DNA from: an uncultured Clostridia bacterium
GTDB lineage: Bacteria > Bacillota > Clostridia > UBA1381
Direction: 5' to 3'
Length of the DNA: 64,000 nt
Assembly (NCBI GenBank): GCA_934476075.1
Contig: CAKSNH010000001.1
Coordinates: 124,001-188,000 of the forward strand
In this document: positions 9,501-17,091 of the stretch, one piece after another
Position numbering within the stretch: the first letter of the stretch is position 1
Layout: the number at the start of each line of letters is the position of its first letter
The notes under the pieces: model-generated
The model's database searches: none
What the model was told of the DNA's origin: nothing
Seen by the model: the letters and a program-made list of their open reading frames with translations, nothing else
Made by a program: the position numbers and the translations under genes

Positions 9501-9616
9501 ACACATTCTTCGGGTGATATGTATTTGTAACCCATTTTGCATAAAAGCTCTATCGCAGGGTATTTGCTTATGTTGTCCTCTAAATATAGGTCAGATTGTT
9601 TTTGGTAACTCATCAT
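6509..9616 (-). CDS. hsdR: Type I restriction enzyme R subunit
   Basis: A 1035-residue motor and nuclease subunit. The N-terminal PD-(D/E)xK nuclease shows ARPDIVLF and VIECKAP (about residues 155-175). The helicase core has Walker A TQGSGKS (about 315), DESH in motif II, GFTGTPL in motif III and QAIARTNR in motif VI. The C-terminal third is the coiled helical region that binds the HsdM/HsdS methylase. The complex cuts DNA lacking the host methyl mark after translocating along it. Length and motif order are normal for HsdR. It lies 11 bases downstream of the small gene at 9628 and overlaps the metallopeptidase gene. Confidence 0.95.
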   Translation of the reverse strand: MMSYQKQSDLYLEDNISKYPAIELLCKMGYKYISPEECVKQRGSLYNVILKDTLRERLHNLNRYEYGGSVYKFTAENIEKAITDLDEPLTDGLVRTSEKIYDALMLGKSYVESLPDGTQKSFDLKYIDWDNIDNNVFHVTEEYACESIDKQHNARPDIVLFVNGIPFAVIECKAPTISENQAISQMIRNQTKEYIPQLFKFAQIVMATNKNAAQYATCGTGEKFWSVWREQDTDFIDKILSYAVADRTVTIQDKNIVSLFEKNRLLRLTKYFVLYDANIKKICRYQQFFAVEEIIKTINTYDSEGRRNGGVIWHTQGSGKSLTMVMVAKYILMEMSKCNPRVVIVTDRKELDKQIAATFSHTRLSPARATSGKHLTKLINSGSADVITSIINKFNAVENSGLKNTSRDIFVLVDESHRSNYGGLAAKMRVVFPNACYIGFTGTPLMKSEKNTMQKFGRLIHKYTIKDGVDDHAIVPLIYEGKFIEQTVDEQNIDLWFEQVTKRLTKPQREDLKNKWSSIKRLVSTSERIKRIALDINLHFIEGFKNTGFKAMLACNFKKDAVRYQKCFEEFGDLTTAVVISAPDMREGNAEVDESTDDIVIAFWNKMMAQYGNADDYEDAMKNKFKDGEIDIMIVCSKLLTGFDAPLTQVLYIDKELKEHGLLQAIARTNRLCEGKDFGLVVDYRGLIKKLDDALEIYSGAGFESFDSEDIKGVVVDIMSCIAKLRESYSQLNDIFANIKNKNDTEEIEIYLADNKIRTKFYNALCTFGRALNTVVNSETAYNAIDKAELKKYKDSFVYFSKIRRSVKIRYADMIDNAEYEKQMQNLLDTHMSVTGVKQITNPVDILNRDEMEKELKELGTLRSKADAIISHMTKSIKEKYDENPAYYDSFSKRIKDALKEYKNRVITEAEYLEKMRDIMEDYRNGTTNISYPEKIKGNVHAQAFYGVIAALLDEVTDINKNIDLVADIAIKITEIVKKNDTVDWQNNQTIHNKIAREIDELFYDYKEDLGFEVDFDTVDKVIENVITIALRRFK

Positions 9617-9627
9617 TATCTTCCTTT

Positions 9628-9855
9628 TTATCCGGCATATTCGATATTTTTATTTATTACGCTATAAAAACAGCTGTTATCAGGTTCAATATCATTTCCC
9701 AATGGCAATATTTTCATACATATATAATATTTGCTTTCCAAATCCGACACCGTTTTCAAAACGTCCTGTTCATAAATTTTTAATTCATATGCAATTTTGT
9801 GTATTGAACTATTTGCATTATTTTTTAAATAATCATAAATTTTCTTTTTCATCAT
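9628..9855 (-). CDS. Small possible winged-helix protein between hsdS and hsdR
   Basis: About 75 residues. The start is placed at ATG 9855 because it overlaps the hsdS stop as ATGA and sits behind GAGGTG; a GTG two codons upstream is less likely. Residues 2-45 (YDYLKNNANSSIHKIAYELK) look like a short winged helix-turn-helix, followed by a small beta-rich tail. I do not know a named family. Its place inside the operon suggests a regulator or accessory factor of restriction. Confidence 0.6.
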   Translation of the reverse strand: MMKKKIYDYLKNNANSSIHKIAYELKIYEQDVLKTVSDLESKYYICMKILPLGNDIEPDNSCFYSVINKNIEYAG

Positions 9856-11150
9856 TTGCACCTCACAATTCCTGTTAATAATAACTGCATTAAAGCTTTT
9901 TTGTATTTTTTTGTTTCCTCCAACTTACGCTGATGAAGGGTGATAAGGTGGTCGAGAAAGTCCATATATCGACCAATCAATATTTTTTCTTCAAGCATTT
10001 TGGGCATATAAAAATCAAGTTGTTGGAGTGTGGAATATTTCACTCTGCGTTTTTCAATAAGGGAACCGGTAGCAGCATTGTCAAAGATTTTCATAGCAAT
10101 CGGCGTTTTGAAATATGAATTCCAAAATCCACTACACTTATCATTATCAATAGAAAATACATCATAATAGCCAGAAACACTGATATCAAAAGGATTTGTA
10201 TTGTAACCTAATGCTCCAAATCTAAGATTCATTGGATTGGTAACAAATTCATTAGGTTTTACTACTTTAAACAAATACTCTGTTTTTGTTACGAGTGAGC
10301 TTCTCTCATAGCGTTCTGTTTTTGGAGTAATACCGCTTTCAATAGTCAAACTATAAAGAGGATTATTTTCAAAATCTGATGTACGAATATTATGCTCTAT
10401 AAGAATTTCCCCTAACTTACGCTGTTCCCAAGCGTCAGTAAATTGAGGGAACCGCCATTCAGGCACATTCTCACCCTTTTTAGGAAACATCTTACTTAAA
10501 TATACCTTTTTCATCTTATGCAATTCTTCAATTTTTCGCTGATAAAGCTCAATAATCTTGTCTTGTGCTGATAATATTTTTGCAATTTTCTCTTGTTCCG
10601 CAAGTGGTGGATATGGAAGTGGCATATTATCCATGTCCTCCGAAGTTACATTCATTCTATCACTTCTTGCTCCATAATTAGCAATACTATTCATATACGA
10701 ATACCAACTTGAACCGGAAAAATATAGTGAAAGAAATTCCGAATAATATTCTGACACATCTTTATATTTGTAAACCGTATATAGTGGTGACATAATTCCA
10801 TCTTTCTCGCCGTAATACTTATTAAAAGGTCCGCACGGTGCTGAAACTGAAATTCTGGGATTATATACAAAATAACCGTTTTTTACAATGTAATATCCAC
10901 TTATATTGTTGCTGTTTGCAATTTGTTTGTCGAAAAAATCATTTTGGCTTATTATACCTTTTGTTGCAGAATTGGTAAGAACACTTTTTACGGTGTTGTC
11001 TTTATTTTTCTTTGTCTGCTTTTCAAGTACATCTTTGAGCTTGCAAATATTCCACTCCGTCGGCACAATACCGATTTTCGTCTTTTTATACCCGTCCGGA
11101 ACTTGTCCGGCTTTTATTTGTTCAATTCGTTGTTTTATTTCAGGTTTCAT
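9852..11150 (-). CDS. hsdS: Type I restriction enzyme specificity subunit, two TRDs
   Basis: A 432-residue protein with the normal HsdS plan: an N-terminal TRD (about 25-180), a central conserved helix (LAEQEKIAKILSAQDKIIEL, about 185-225), a second TRD (about 240-390) and a C-terminal conserved helix (ITLHQRKLEETKKYKKALM). The two TRDs read the two halves of a bipartite DNA target, and the helices act as a ruler and bind HsdM. The specificity cannot be read from sequence. Start ATG at 11150 follows GAGGAAATGGTGAC. Confidence 0.93.
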   Translation of the reverse strand: MKPEIKQRIEQIKAGQVPDGYKKTKIGIVPTEWNICKLKDVLEKQTKKNKDNTVKSVLTNSATKGIISQNDFFDKQIANSNNISGYYIVKNGYFVYNPRISVSAPCGPFNKYYGEKDGIMSPLYTVYKYKDVSEYYSEFLSLYFSGSSWYSYMNSIANYGARSDRMNVTSEDMDNMPLPYPPLAEQEKIAKILSAQDKIIELYQRKIEELHKMKKVYLSKMFPKKGENVPEWRFPQFTDAWEQRKLGEILIEHNIRTSDFENNPLYSLTIESGITPKTERYERSSLVTKTEYLFKVVKPNEFVTNPMNLRFGALGYNTNPFDISVSGYYDVFSIDNDKCSGFWNSYFKTPIAMKIFDNAATGSLIEKRRVKYSTLQQLDFYMPKMLEEKILIGRYMDFLDHLITLHQRKLEETKKYKKALMQLLLTGIVRCK

Positions 11151-11244
11151 TTTTTGTCACCATTTCCTCTATAAATTCCTGTAATTTGCCAATTTTTTCA
11201 GGATTTTGCATAAATGCTGATAACACTCTTGTTTCTTGAGCAAA
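11151..11244 (-). pseudogene. In-frame tail beyond the stop of the DUF6680-like gene
   Basis: After the TAA at 11245-11247 the same frame stays open for about 33 codons (containing QNPEKIGKLQEFIEEM) and ends in a TGA overlapping the hsdS start. The composition is protein-like. Either the upstream gene once extended to the hsdS start and gained a stop, or this is the 3' remnant of another gene. No start codon or ribosome site precedes it. Confidence 0.35.
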
Positions 11245-11724
11245 TTAAGCATTTGGAGTATTTTTCTGTTGTTGGTTTCGGTCTATCGTATCAATAGCAC
11301 TTTGAATCTGTATCTTTCGTAATATATTCTCATCTTGTATCTTATCAGATAACCCCTGTGGATAGTAGTAACATTTTATTTCATCCCAATGAATATTTAA
11401 TTTCAATTCTTTGGCTATCTCCTCCAACAATTTAAGATGTTTATCTTCTATTTTAGGCTGCAAATCCGGTTTTTTATTTGCTTCATCCAAAAAATTTTTA
11501 TATGCATCTCTTACATCTTTACTCTTATAAAAAATAACATTCAATGAGTTCATCGCCTTTACACTTTCTTCAGCTGTGATATTGTATCTATAAGACATGA
11601 GAATTTTAAATATTTCCATTTTGCTATTATATACTGCATTTTTACGTTGCCACCAAATAGTAACAACTGTAGCCAATAATCCTGAAATTAGTGCTGTTAC
11701 TATTACAAGAATAATGTTTGTCAT
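11245..11724 (-). CDS. Membrane-anchored DUF6680-like protein in the type I operon
   Basis: A 159-residue protein. Residues 4-26 form one membrane helix (IILVIVTALISGLLATVVTI), followed by a basic WWQRK stop-transfer and a cytoplasmic alpha-helical domain (residues 30-140). The sequence WDEIKCYYYPQGLSDKI near the end is what I associate with DUF6680. RBS AGGAGG is 7 bases before the ATG. It sits between hsdM and hsdS. Membrane anchoring is unusual inside a restriction operon, so it may be an accessory effector or passenger; its function is unknown. Confidence 0.65.
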   Translation of the reverse strand: MTNIILVIVTALISGLLATVVTIWWQRKNAVYNSKMEIFKILMSYRYNITAEESVKAMNSLNVIFYKSKDVRDAYKNFLDEANKKPDLQPKIEDKHLKLLEEIAKELKLNIHWDEIKCYYYPQGLSDKIQDENILRKIQIQSAIDTIDRNQQQKNTPNA

Positions 11725-11823
11725 ATGTATTCCTCCTAAAACACTTTATTTACACTTATTTGTTTTCCAACTTTTTCTTTGACTGTGTTGCGTACTTTGA
11801 CACCTAATAAGCAATATTATTAC

Positions 11824-13380
11824 TCACAGTCCCAATTCCTCCAAATACTTTTTCATCTGTGCCTGAACTTCTTCAAGTTCGGTTTCTATGTTTGCAATAT
11901 TCCGTTTAACCTCGTCAATATCAATCAATTCTTCTTCCTCAAATGTATCTACATAACGAGGGATATTGAGGTTAAAATCATTTTCCCTTATTTCTTCAAT
12001 AGTTGCAACATGGCTGTATTTTTCCTCGCCGGTAAAATTTATATCCTTCTTATATGTTTTATATGTGCTTACGATTTTTTCTATATCACAATCTCTTAAT
12101 ATGTTCTGATTTTTGCCTTTTTCGTAATGTTCAGCACCGCTGGCATCCACAAACAAAACTCTGTTATTTGTGCCTCTGCCCTTTCTGAATATAAGAATAC
12201 AGGCAGGTATGCCGGCACCGTAAAACAGATTTGCCGGAAGTCCGATAACTGCGTCCAAAAAATTAAACTCCACTATTGTTTTTCGTATTCTGCCCTCACT
12301 TGCCCCTCTGAACAATACACCGTGCGGCAAAACAATGCCCATTCTGCCGTTTTCGTCAGCAAGGCTGTGCAGCATGTGCATTACAAATGCATAATCGCCC
12401 TTTGACGTCGGCGGAATACCCCAGTCAAATCTTCTGTACGGGTCAAGTTCCGGCGTCATTTTTTCTTTCTTTTTGCCTTTTTCGCCAACAGGAATATTCG
12501 CTAAAAATCCACTGTCCCACTTATCCAAAGAAAACGGCGGATTTGCAACAATACATTGAAACTTCATCAGTTTATCGTCTTCAACATTCTGCGGATTGGC
12601 AAGCGTGTCCCCCTGCCATATTGTTGCGTCATCAACATTATGCAAAAACATATTCATTCTACACATTGCCCATGTCTGCATATTCTGTTCCTGTCCGTAA
12701 ATGTGCGTTTTGCCGTTTCCGACTTCCTTGTAAGCCTTTAAAAGCAAACCGCCGCTGCCGCAAGTAGGGTCGTATATTCTGTCATTTTCTTTCGGTGCAA
12801 CCAACTTTGCAACAAGTTCCGACACCTTACTCGGTGTGTAAAATTCCCCGCCTTTTTTGCCTGCGTCCGATGCAAAATTCGCAATCATATATTCGTAGGC
12901 ATCACCGATAATATCTACACTGTCAAGCTGTGACGGTCTTAAATCCAACTCTTTAAAATCTTCCAGCAGATTTTTCAAAATTGCATTTTTAGCTTTGGGT
13001 TCTCCAAAGTCCACAGTTGAATTAAAGTCTATCGCACGAAAAACATCACGAAGTTTTGCACTGTTGCTGTTTTCAATGCTGTTGAGGGCAACATTGATTT
13101 TTTGACCTATTTCTGAATCATTTCTATTTTCATATAAGAATTGAAATGTGGCTGTATTCTCCATAATAAAGCGTTCACGGCTCATAGCTCTTTCCACTCT
13201 GCGTTCATCGCCGTCATAATGTTTCATATAGTTTTCTTTTGTTTCTGCATATACATCACTAAGATACTTAACAAAGAGCATTGATAATATGTAGTCTTTG
13301 TACCTTGAACTGTCTATTTTTCCTCTAAAACTGTCGCACGCACTCCAAAGCACTTTTTCTATATTTGCTTTACTTGTCAT
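11824..13380 (-). CDS. hsdM: Type I modification methyltransferase subunit
   Basis: A 518-residue N6-adenine methyltransferase. The N-terminal helical HsdM domain (1-140) is followed by the Rossmann methylase with motif I DPTCGSGGLLL and catalytic motif IV NPPFSLDKW. It uses S-adenosylmethionine to methylate the adenine chosen by HsdS and is also a core part of the restriction complex. ATG at 13380 follows GAGGTAACGGAA and overlaps the upstream specificity-like gene by 11 bases. Normal length; all key residues are visible. Confidence 0.95.
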   Translation of the reverse strand: MTSKANIEKVLWSACDSFRGKIDSSRYKDYILSMLFVKYLSDVYAETKENYMKHYDGDERRVERAMSRERFIMENTATFQFLYENRNDSEIGQKINVALNSIENSNSAKLRDVFRAIDFNSTVDFGEPKAKNAILKNLLEDFKELDLRPSQLDSVDIIGDAYEYMIANFASDAGKKGGEFYTPSKVSELVAKLVAPKENDRIYDPTCGSGGLLLKAYKEVGNGKTHIYGQEQNMQTWAMCRMNMFLHNVDDATIWQGDTLANPQNVEDDKLMKFQCIVANPPFSLDKWDSGFLANIPVGEKGKKKEKMTPELDPYRRFDWGIPPTSKGDYAFVMHMLHSLADENGRMGIVLPHGVLFRGASEGRIRKTIVEFNFLDAVIGLPANLFYGAGIPACILIFRKGRGTNNRVLFVDASGAEHYEKGKNQNILRDCDIEKIVSTYKTYKKDINFTGEEKYSHVATIEEIRENDFNLNIPRYVDTFEEEELIDIDEVKRNIANIETELEEVQAQMKKYLEELGL

Positions 13381-13978
13381 TTCCGTTACCTCTCTTTATC
13401 CTATCATAAATTTTGTTTATAATCGCCTTATTGTACAAACCCTTGGCTGCCGTCAATTTATGCAATAATTCCTGTTCTTTTTCAGCCAACAAAAGCATAT
13501 TTCCAATCGTTTTTTGCTCTGAAATAGGAATATCTCTTATTTTCAGATTAGCTATAAATCCTGAACTGATTGTCCCAAATGCCGTACTGCCGCTGACATT
13601 TTGTATTATTTTTTGTTTAACAATATCTCTTTTTAAAAACCAATTTAAATATTCCGGTGCAGCCTTTGTTTTGTCTGCTCGTACTATTGCAAAGTGTGAT
13701 GGTATTACATATCCGCATTGCTGCGGACTTGTTATAAACACCACCGTATACGGAGCACTTAATCTTACGAGAATATCTTTTTCTCTTGTCAAATATTCGG
13801 ATTTTAACAGTTCAGTTGAATAATACTCTTCTGCATCAGCTAATTCAAAATACCCCTCTGATACTGCACATCGTAAATTTAAAGCGTTATATTTAAATTT
13901 TGTCACAGCATCGTCCGGTGCTTTTTTTCTGGAAAGAACTAAACCCGTCCTTACCTCGGCAACATCACTCAATAGCAT
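13370..13978 (-). CDS. Single-TRD HsdS-like specificity protein at the head of the type I operon
   Basis: About 202 residues from ATG 13978, which follows AAAAGGTGATAAA. A longer frame from TTG 14038 starts only 12 bases from the promoter -10 box and is less likely. It has one TRD (about 5-150) and one C-terminal conserved helix (ISEQKTIGNMLLLAEKEQEL), half of a normal HsdS. It precedes and overlaps hsdM. A half-S protein can act as a homodimer or supply an alternative specificity. A full two-TRD HsdS is also encoded at 9852, so this is a second, not a replacement, specificity protein. Confidence 0.8.
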   Translation of the reverse strand: MLLSDVAEVRTGLVLSRKKAPDDAVTKFKYNALNLRCAVSEGYFELADAEEYYSTELLKSEYLTREKDILVRLSAPYTVVFITSPQQCGYVIPSHFAIVRADKTKAAPEYLNWFLKRDIVKQKIIQNVSGSTAFGTISSGFIANLKIRDIPISEQKTIGNMLLLAEKEQELLHKLTAAKGLYNKAIINKIYDRIKRGNGNDK

Positions 13979-14049
13979 TTTATCACCTTTTTTGTACTGG
14001 AATTTTGGTAACATATCATATTTGAAAATAGCTACCAATTATTTATGTT

Positions 14050-14078
14050 ATTATAGCACGCATTACTTCATATGTCAA
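14050..14078 (-). promoter_or_regulatory. Consensus promoter of the type I R-M operon
   Basis: On the minus strand TTGACA (14078-14073), exactly 17 bases, TATAAT (14055-14050). Both hexamers are perfect. It lies about 70 bases before the half-S start codon, and no other promoter of comparable quality was seen downstream, so it probably drives all seven genes. Confidence 0.8.
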
Positions 14079-14376
14079 TTTTTTTGTTCTCGCATTTTTG
14101 TGATTATATGATTATCAATAATATATCACATAATTATTCAAAAATGTCTGCCATCTTAATATACTGAAACTCTCTTTTGTCGCTTGTGTGACAACTTAAC
14201 TATAACACATTTTCAAGAATTTTCGTATTCTTTTTTGCAGAAATATTTTATTATATGTTTGTCTTGGAATGTAATACATCTATTGTAACCCTACACTTTG
14301 TATTGCTTTGAAAATGTTAAGCACAAATTAAATTTTGTGTGGATTAAATTATTTTATTTACAATTAAACTAATGCA

Positions 14377-14410
14377 AAAAGCTAACCGAAAATCAAATCG
14401 GTTAGCTTTT
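14377..14410 (-). terminator. Terminator of the TIR/HNH/dinD operon
   Basis: A 13-base perfect stem (14377-14389 with 14398-14410) is followed on the minus strand by a T-run. The loop region GAAAATCAAATC is the same as in the hairpin at 54181-54214. Confidence 0.75.
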
Positions 14411-14413
14411 GCG

Positions 14414-14459
14414 GCGTGGTTAAGCCGTTTGTGAGGCGTGACATCTCATCCCCACTCGG
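14414..14459. repeat. 46-bp repeat, copy A
   Basis: It matches 54279-54324 at 38 of 46 positions, and all eight differences are transitions. In both places it lies upstream, on the minus strand, of a hairpin with the same loop. The two copies lie about 40 kb apart and flank the whole mobile region. Confidence 0.75.
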
Positions 14460-14587
14460 CAAAGTTTTCTTAATATTAAATTTATTTGTTTAGCGTTTTA
14501 TCTTTTTTTCGCTTATTTTATTTGTATTCTCTCTACTATTTCTCGCTTGCAGAATTTTTAGTATCAAAATAGTATCACATATAATTA

Positions 14588-15199
14588 CTATCGTTGTTTA
14601 ACCAATGTATAACCTGATGCATCGTTTTCACTTTTCTCGTAAGCATTATCGATATACTTTGTTGGATTGTTCAAAAATGTTTCTTCTTCCACATAAGCGA
14701 TATATGAACCATTTAAGGAATCAACCGATTTGCATACATCACAACTATATTTTTTAGGATTTTGATTAAACCGATTATTATTTATTATATTATATACTTT
14801 TTCTGTATGGTAATTTAATGTAGAACAACCGTCACAATTTGTTTGTAAATATTTAAACCAATCATAACTACCGTTCACTTCCATTATAACACCTACTACG
14901 CCGTTTGTATGAGATTTTCTGTCTTTTCTTATTATATTTTTCAGGCAATACTCAATTTCCCAATCTATCCATTTGCTTTTTTTTATATTGGGAGATATTA
15001 TTACTATTGTCACAGATGTATCATACATCATATCTTTTAGATTCTTTTTTATATTTTCGGTTGATGTATCCGTCAAATCTGGAGAATCACTTGTTTCACC
15101 TTTATAATATGTAGCATCATCTCCAAGAGATTCGATAATCCTATCTCTTAAATCTTGTGCTTCGGACCATTTATATGATATAAAAGTTTTATGTGCCAT
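14588..15199 (-). CDS. TIR-like (ThsB-type) signalling protein
   Basis: A 203-residue protein with ATG behind AAAGGAG. The N-terminal half is a TIR-like fold of the ThsB/MTH538 class: FISYKWSEAQDLRDRI at the start, then VTIVIISPNIKKSKWIDWEI, where the Glu in WEI is at the position of the catalytic Glu of TIR enzymes. In Thoeris, ThsB proteins sense phage and make a cyclic ADP-ribose type signal from NAD+ for a partner effector. The C-terminal part has paired Cys residues (CDVC) and may bind metal. It lies one base downstream of a small membrane protein and so probably works with it. No ThsA gene is seen nearby. Confidence 0.8.
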   Translation of the reverse strand: MAHKTFISYKWSEAQDLRDRIIESLGDDATYYKGETSDSPDLTDTSTENIKKNLKDMMYDTSVTIVIISPNIKKSKWIDWEIEYCLKNIIRKDRKSHTNGVVGVIMEVNGSYDWFKYLQTNCDGCSTLNYHTEKVYNIINNNRFNQNPKKYSCDVCKSVDSLNGSYIAYVEEETFLNNPTKYIDNAYEKSENDASGYTLVKQR

Positions 15200-15200
15200 T

Positions 15201-15626
15201 TTATATTACTCCTTTAAATTTAAAAATTAGTATAATAACCATAATTGTAGATAATGGTATATAAAAATAGTATATGGATTTTGAAGTTAAGCATTGCCAT
15301 TTTGAAGCCTTTGCTTCTTTTATCTCGCTTTCTCGTAAATCTAATGAAAGCGAAAAATCCACATCTTTACCAGCACATACCTGCTTATAATAGTATTTAT
15401 ATTTTCTTTCCATTCCTAAATAATATAGGTCTAACCACAAAAATATAAATACAGTAAGAAAACTTAAAACTAAAACATACGGACTTGTTTCCTTGAATGA
15501 CAGTGCAGTGACACCCACAACTATTGACACCGCAAATCCCTTAATATTTCCTGATTTATTCGACATACGGTCAATTATACTTTCTATCATTTGCAAATAA
15601 GATATTCTTTTTTCGTCAAACTCCAT
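15201..15626 (-). CDS. Small membrane protein paired with the TIR gene (SLATT-like effector candidate)
   Basis: About 141 residues from ATG 15626; an in-frame ATG at 15635 is too close to the AGGAGGAG site. Hydrophobic segments lie near residues 28-46, 51-71 and 116-136, with an amphipathic charged stretch between the second and third. The motif ending in LDLYYLGMERKYK after the second helix recalls the SLATT and related two- to four-helix families that act as membrane pores beside nucleotide-signal defence genes. The TIR gene follows after one base. I infer a signal-gated membrane effector; family membership rests on topology and short motifs. Confidence 0.6.
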   Translation of the reverse strand: MEFDEKRISYLQMIESIIDRMSNKSGNIKGFAVSIVVGVTALSFKETSPYVLVLSFLTVFIFLWLDLYYLGMERKYKYYYKQVCAGKDVDFSLSLDLRESEIKEAKASKWQCLTSKSIYYFYIPLSTIMVIILIFKFKGVI

Positions 15627-15641
15627 TGCAAACATCTCCTC

Positions 15642-16328
15642 CTATTTCATAAATCTTATCTGCAAATTCAATTTCAAAATCTGCTTACCGTCAGCTTCCT
15701 CAATTACACCAAAATGATGTTTTGATTTGCTCGGTGTATCAAATTTAGTGTTATTATACAGATATTCTCTGAACTCATTTCTGTTGTATATGTGATAGCA
15801 CAGAACATCTCCGTCCTCTTTAACGATTATGTAACCGCCTGTTGCTTCAAATTTTCCTTTCCATTGTGATGCAGGCATCATACCGAGAGCAATAATAGTC
15901 ATAAACTCCTTGATTTTATAACTGTAAAATACATCTCTGTTGAGTTCTTTTGCATTACATATATTATTGCTCTCACAAATAGCTATTAAATCAGATACTC
16001 TATTCGCTTTTCCTCTGTAAAATGCTTCAAGCATATATGCCAATATTTTAGAAATATCTGTATCAACCAACATTAAATTTGATTCAAATACTTCATTATC
16101 AGCCTCCGAAAAAGACACCATAACTCCCAAAGAATCAAGATATTCAAACTTTTCTTTGAACAATCTGAAATTATGGAATGTATCCTTTTCGCTTTCGGTT
16201 AAAGTATGACCGCTTAATTCATATACAAAATTCGTTGCGCCCGAAGCATTAAGCAAAGCATCGCCCGGATACAATTTTGTTCCTGCTGCAATGAGCTGTT
16301 TCTCATATTCTTTTACTATATGTATCAT
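15642..16328 (-). CDS. HpaII-family restriction endonuclease, C-terminal two thirds
   Basis: About 228 residues from ATG 16328, which lies one base after the HNH stop codon. From residue 22 the sequence follows the C-terminal region of HpaII-type enzymes as I recall them: LLNASGATNF, then FMTIIALGMMPASQWKGKFE, then CYHIYNRNEFREYL and LNLQIRF at the end. HpaII enzymes are about 350 residues, so roughly 150 N-terminal residues, expected to include catalytic residues, are missing. The first 20 residues appear foreign. It is probably an inactive remnant that keeps an open frame. A frame extending upstream to 16445 has no good ribosome site. Confidence 0.65.
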   Translation of the reverse strand: MIHIVKEYEKQLIAAGTKLYPGDALLNASGATNFVYELSGHTLTESEKDTFHNFRLFKEKFEYLDSLGVMVSFSEADNEVFESNLMLVDTDISKILAYMLEAFYRGKANRVSDLIAICESNNICNAKELNRDVFYSYKIKEFMTIIALGMMPASQWKGKFEATGGYIIVKEDGDVLCYHIYNRNEFREYLYNNTKFDTPSKSKHHFGVIEEADGKQILKLNLQIRFMK

Positions 16329-16329
16329 C

Positions 16330-17091
16330 TTACTTCCAACTTTCAAATATAACGTCATTATGATATTGCAGATATTTTCCGCTTGGCAAAAAACGGTCTG
16401 GCAAAATAATTTTTTCACCATCGTAATACTTAAAATATCTATCAACAGCGCTACCGTCTATAACATCAGTAATATCATCAGATATATGTATTACATATCG
16501 TTCATCAACTGTCATAAATCCTCTATCGAAAGCCTTATCGTGAAGTCCATTTAAACACAATCCATTAGTAGGATTAGTTTTCTCGCTATCATCACTTTCA
16601 CTCCATGGTTTAATATGACTAGCTACCAGTAATTGACTTGTAGATAATCCTGTTATACAGCAACAATTATTATATGATGATAAATCCGCATTTCTGAAAA
16701 ATCTTTGATTTACGCGCTGCCTGATAACACTTAACCGCTCTTTGCCTTTCGGAATATCTATATTATTATCTGTATTGGTTTTAATTAAGTTCTCTCTAAT
16801 CTGTTCACTTTCATATGTGAGTCTGTCCCACTTGTTGTTAAACTCATTCCATATTTCTTCGTCCAACTTGCTAGCATTAGATAACCCTTTTATTCCTTTT
16901 TGTTTTAAAGCAATATCAAAACTTCCAAAGTTTCCAATTTTCATATTTACTGAGCTTGGAGAACGGTTAATCATTTTTGCTACCTCAATAACCTTTGGAT
17001 GTGACTTTGAAGAATTTTTAAATGGAATTTCACAATACAATTTTAAGACTATTATTTCTTCCTCACGAGTCCATTTTCTTCGTTCATTCAT
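16330..17091 (-). CDS. HNH endonuclease
   Basis: A 253-residue protein from ATG 17091 behind GGAGGAAAATA; the start overlaps the dinD stop. The N-terminal 70 residues (RRKWTREEEIIVLKLYCEIP) are a helical DNA-binding domain common in this group. The C-terminal half carries the HNH fold: CCITG, ASHIKPW, then GLCLNGLHDKAFD with the conserved Asn and His. Such enzymes cut DNA using a divalent metal and are frequent in defence loci. It is intact and lies between dinD and the HpaII-like remnant in one transcript. Confidence 0.85.
   Translation of the reverse strand: MNERRKWTREEEIIVLKLYCEIPFKNSSKSHPKVIEVAKMINRSPSSVNMKIGNFGSFDIALKQKGIKGLSNASKLDEEIWNEFNNKWDRLTYESEQIRENLIKTNTDNNIDIPKGKERLSVIRQRVNQRFFRNADLSSYNNCCCITGLSTSQLLVASHIKPWSESDDSEKTNPTNGLCLNGLHDKAFDRGFMTVDERYVIHISDDITDVIDGSAVDRYFKYYDGEKIILPDRFLPSGKYLQYHNDVIFESWK

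Larger units (their letters stand above)
14039..14587. other. 549-bp intergenic region between the type I operon and the TIR operon
   Basis: It holds the type I operon promoter (14050-14078), a terminator hairpin for the TIR operon (14377-14410), one copy of a 46-bp repeat (14414-14459) and the motif aactaatgcaaaaa (14367-14380) that recurs at 54498-54511. A minus-strand frame with no start codon runs from about 14599 to a stop at 14490; I cannot assign it. The remainder is AT-rich without a recognisable gene. Confidence 0.6.

Noticed and set aside
14448..14459. The strings around CATCCCCACTCG and CATTCCCACTCG (54312-54323) resemble the 3' end of guaA, a known integration site.
   Set aside because: Only about 12 bases match and no guaA coding sequence is present on either side.
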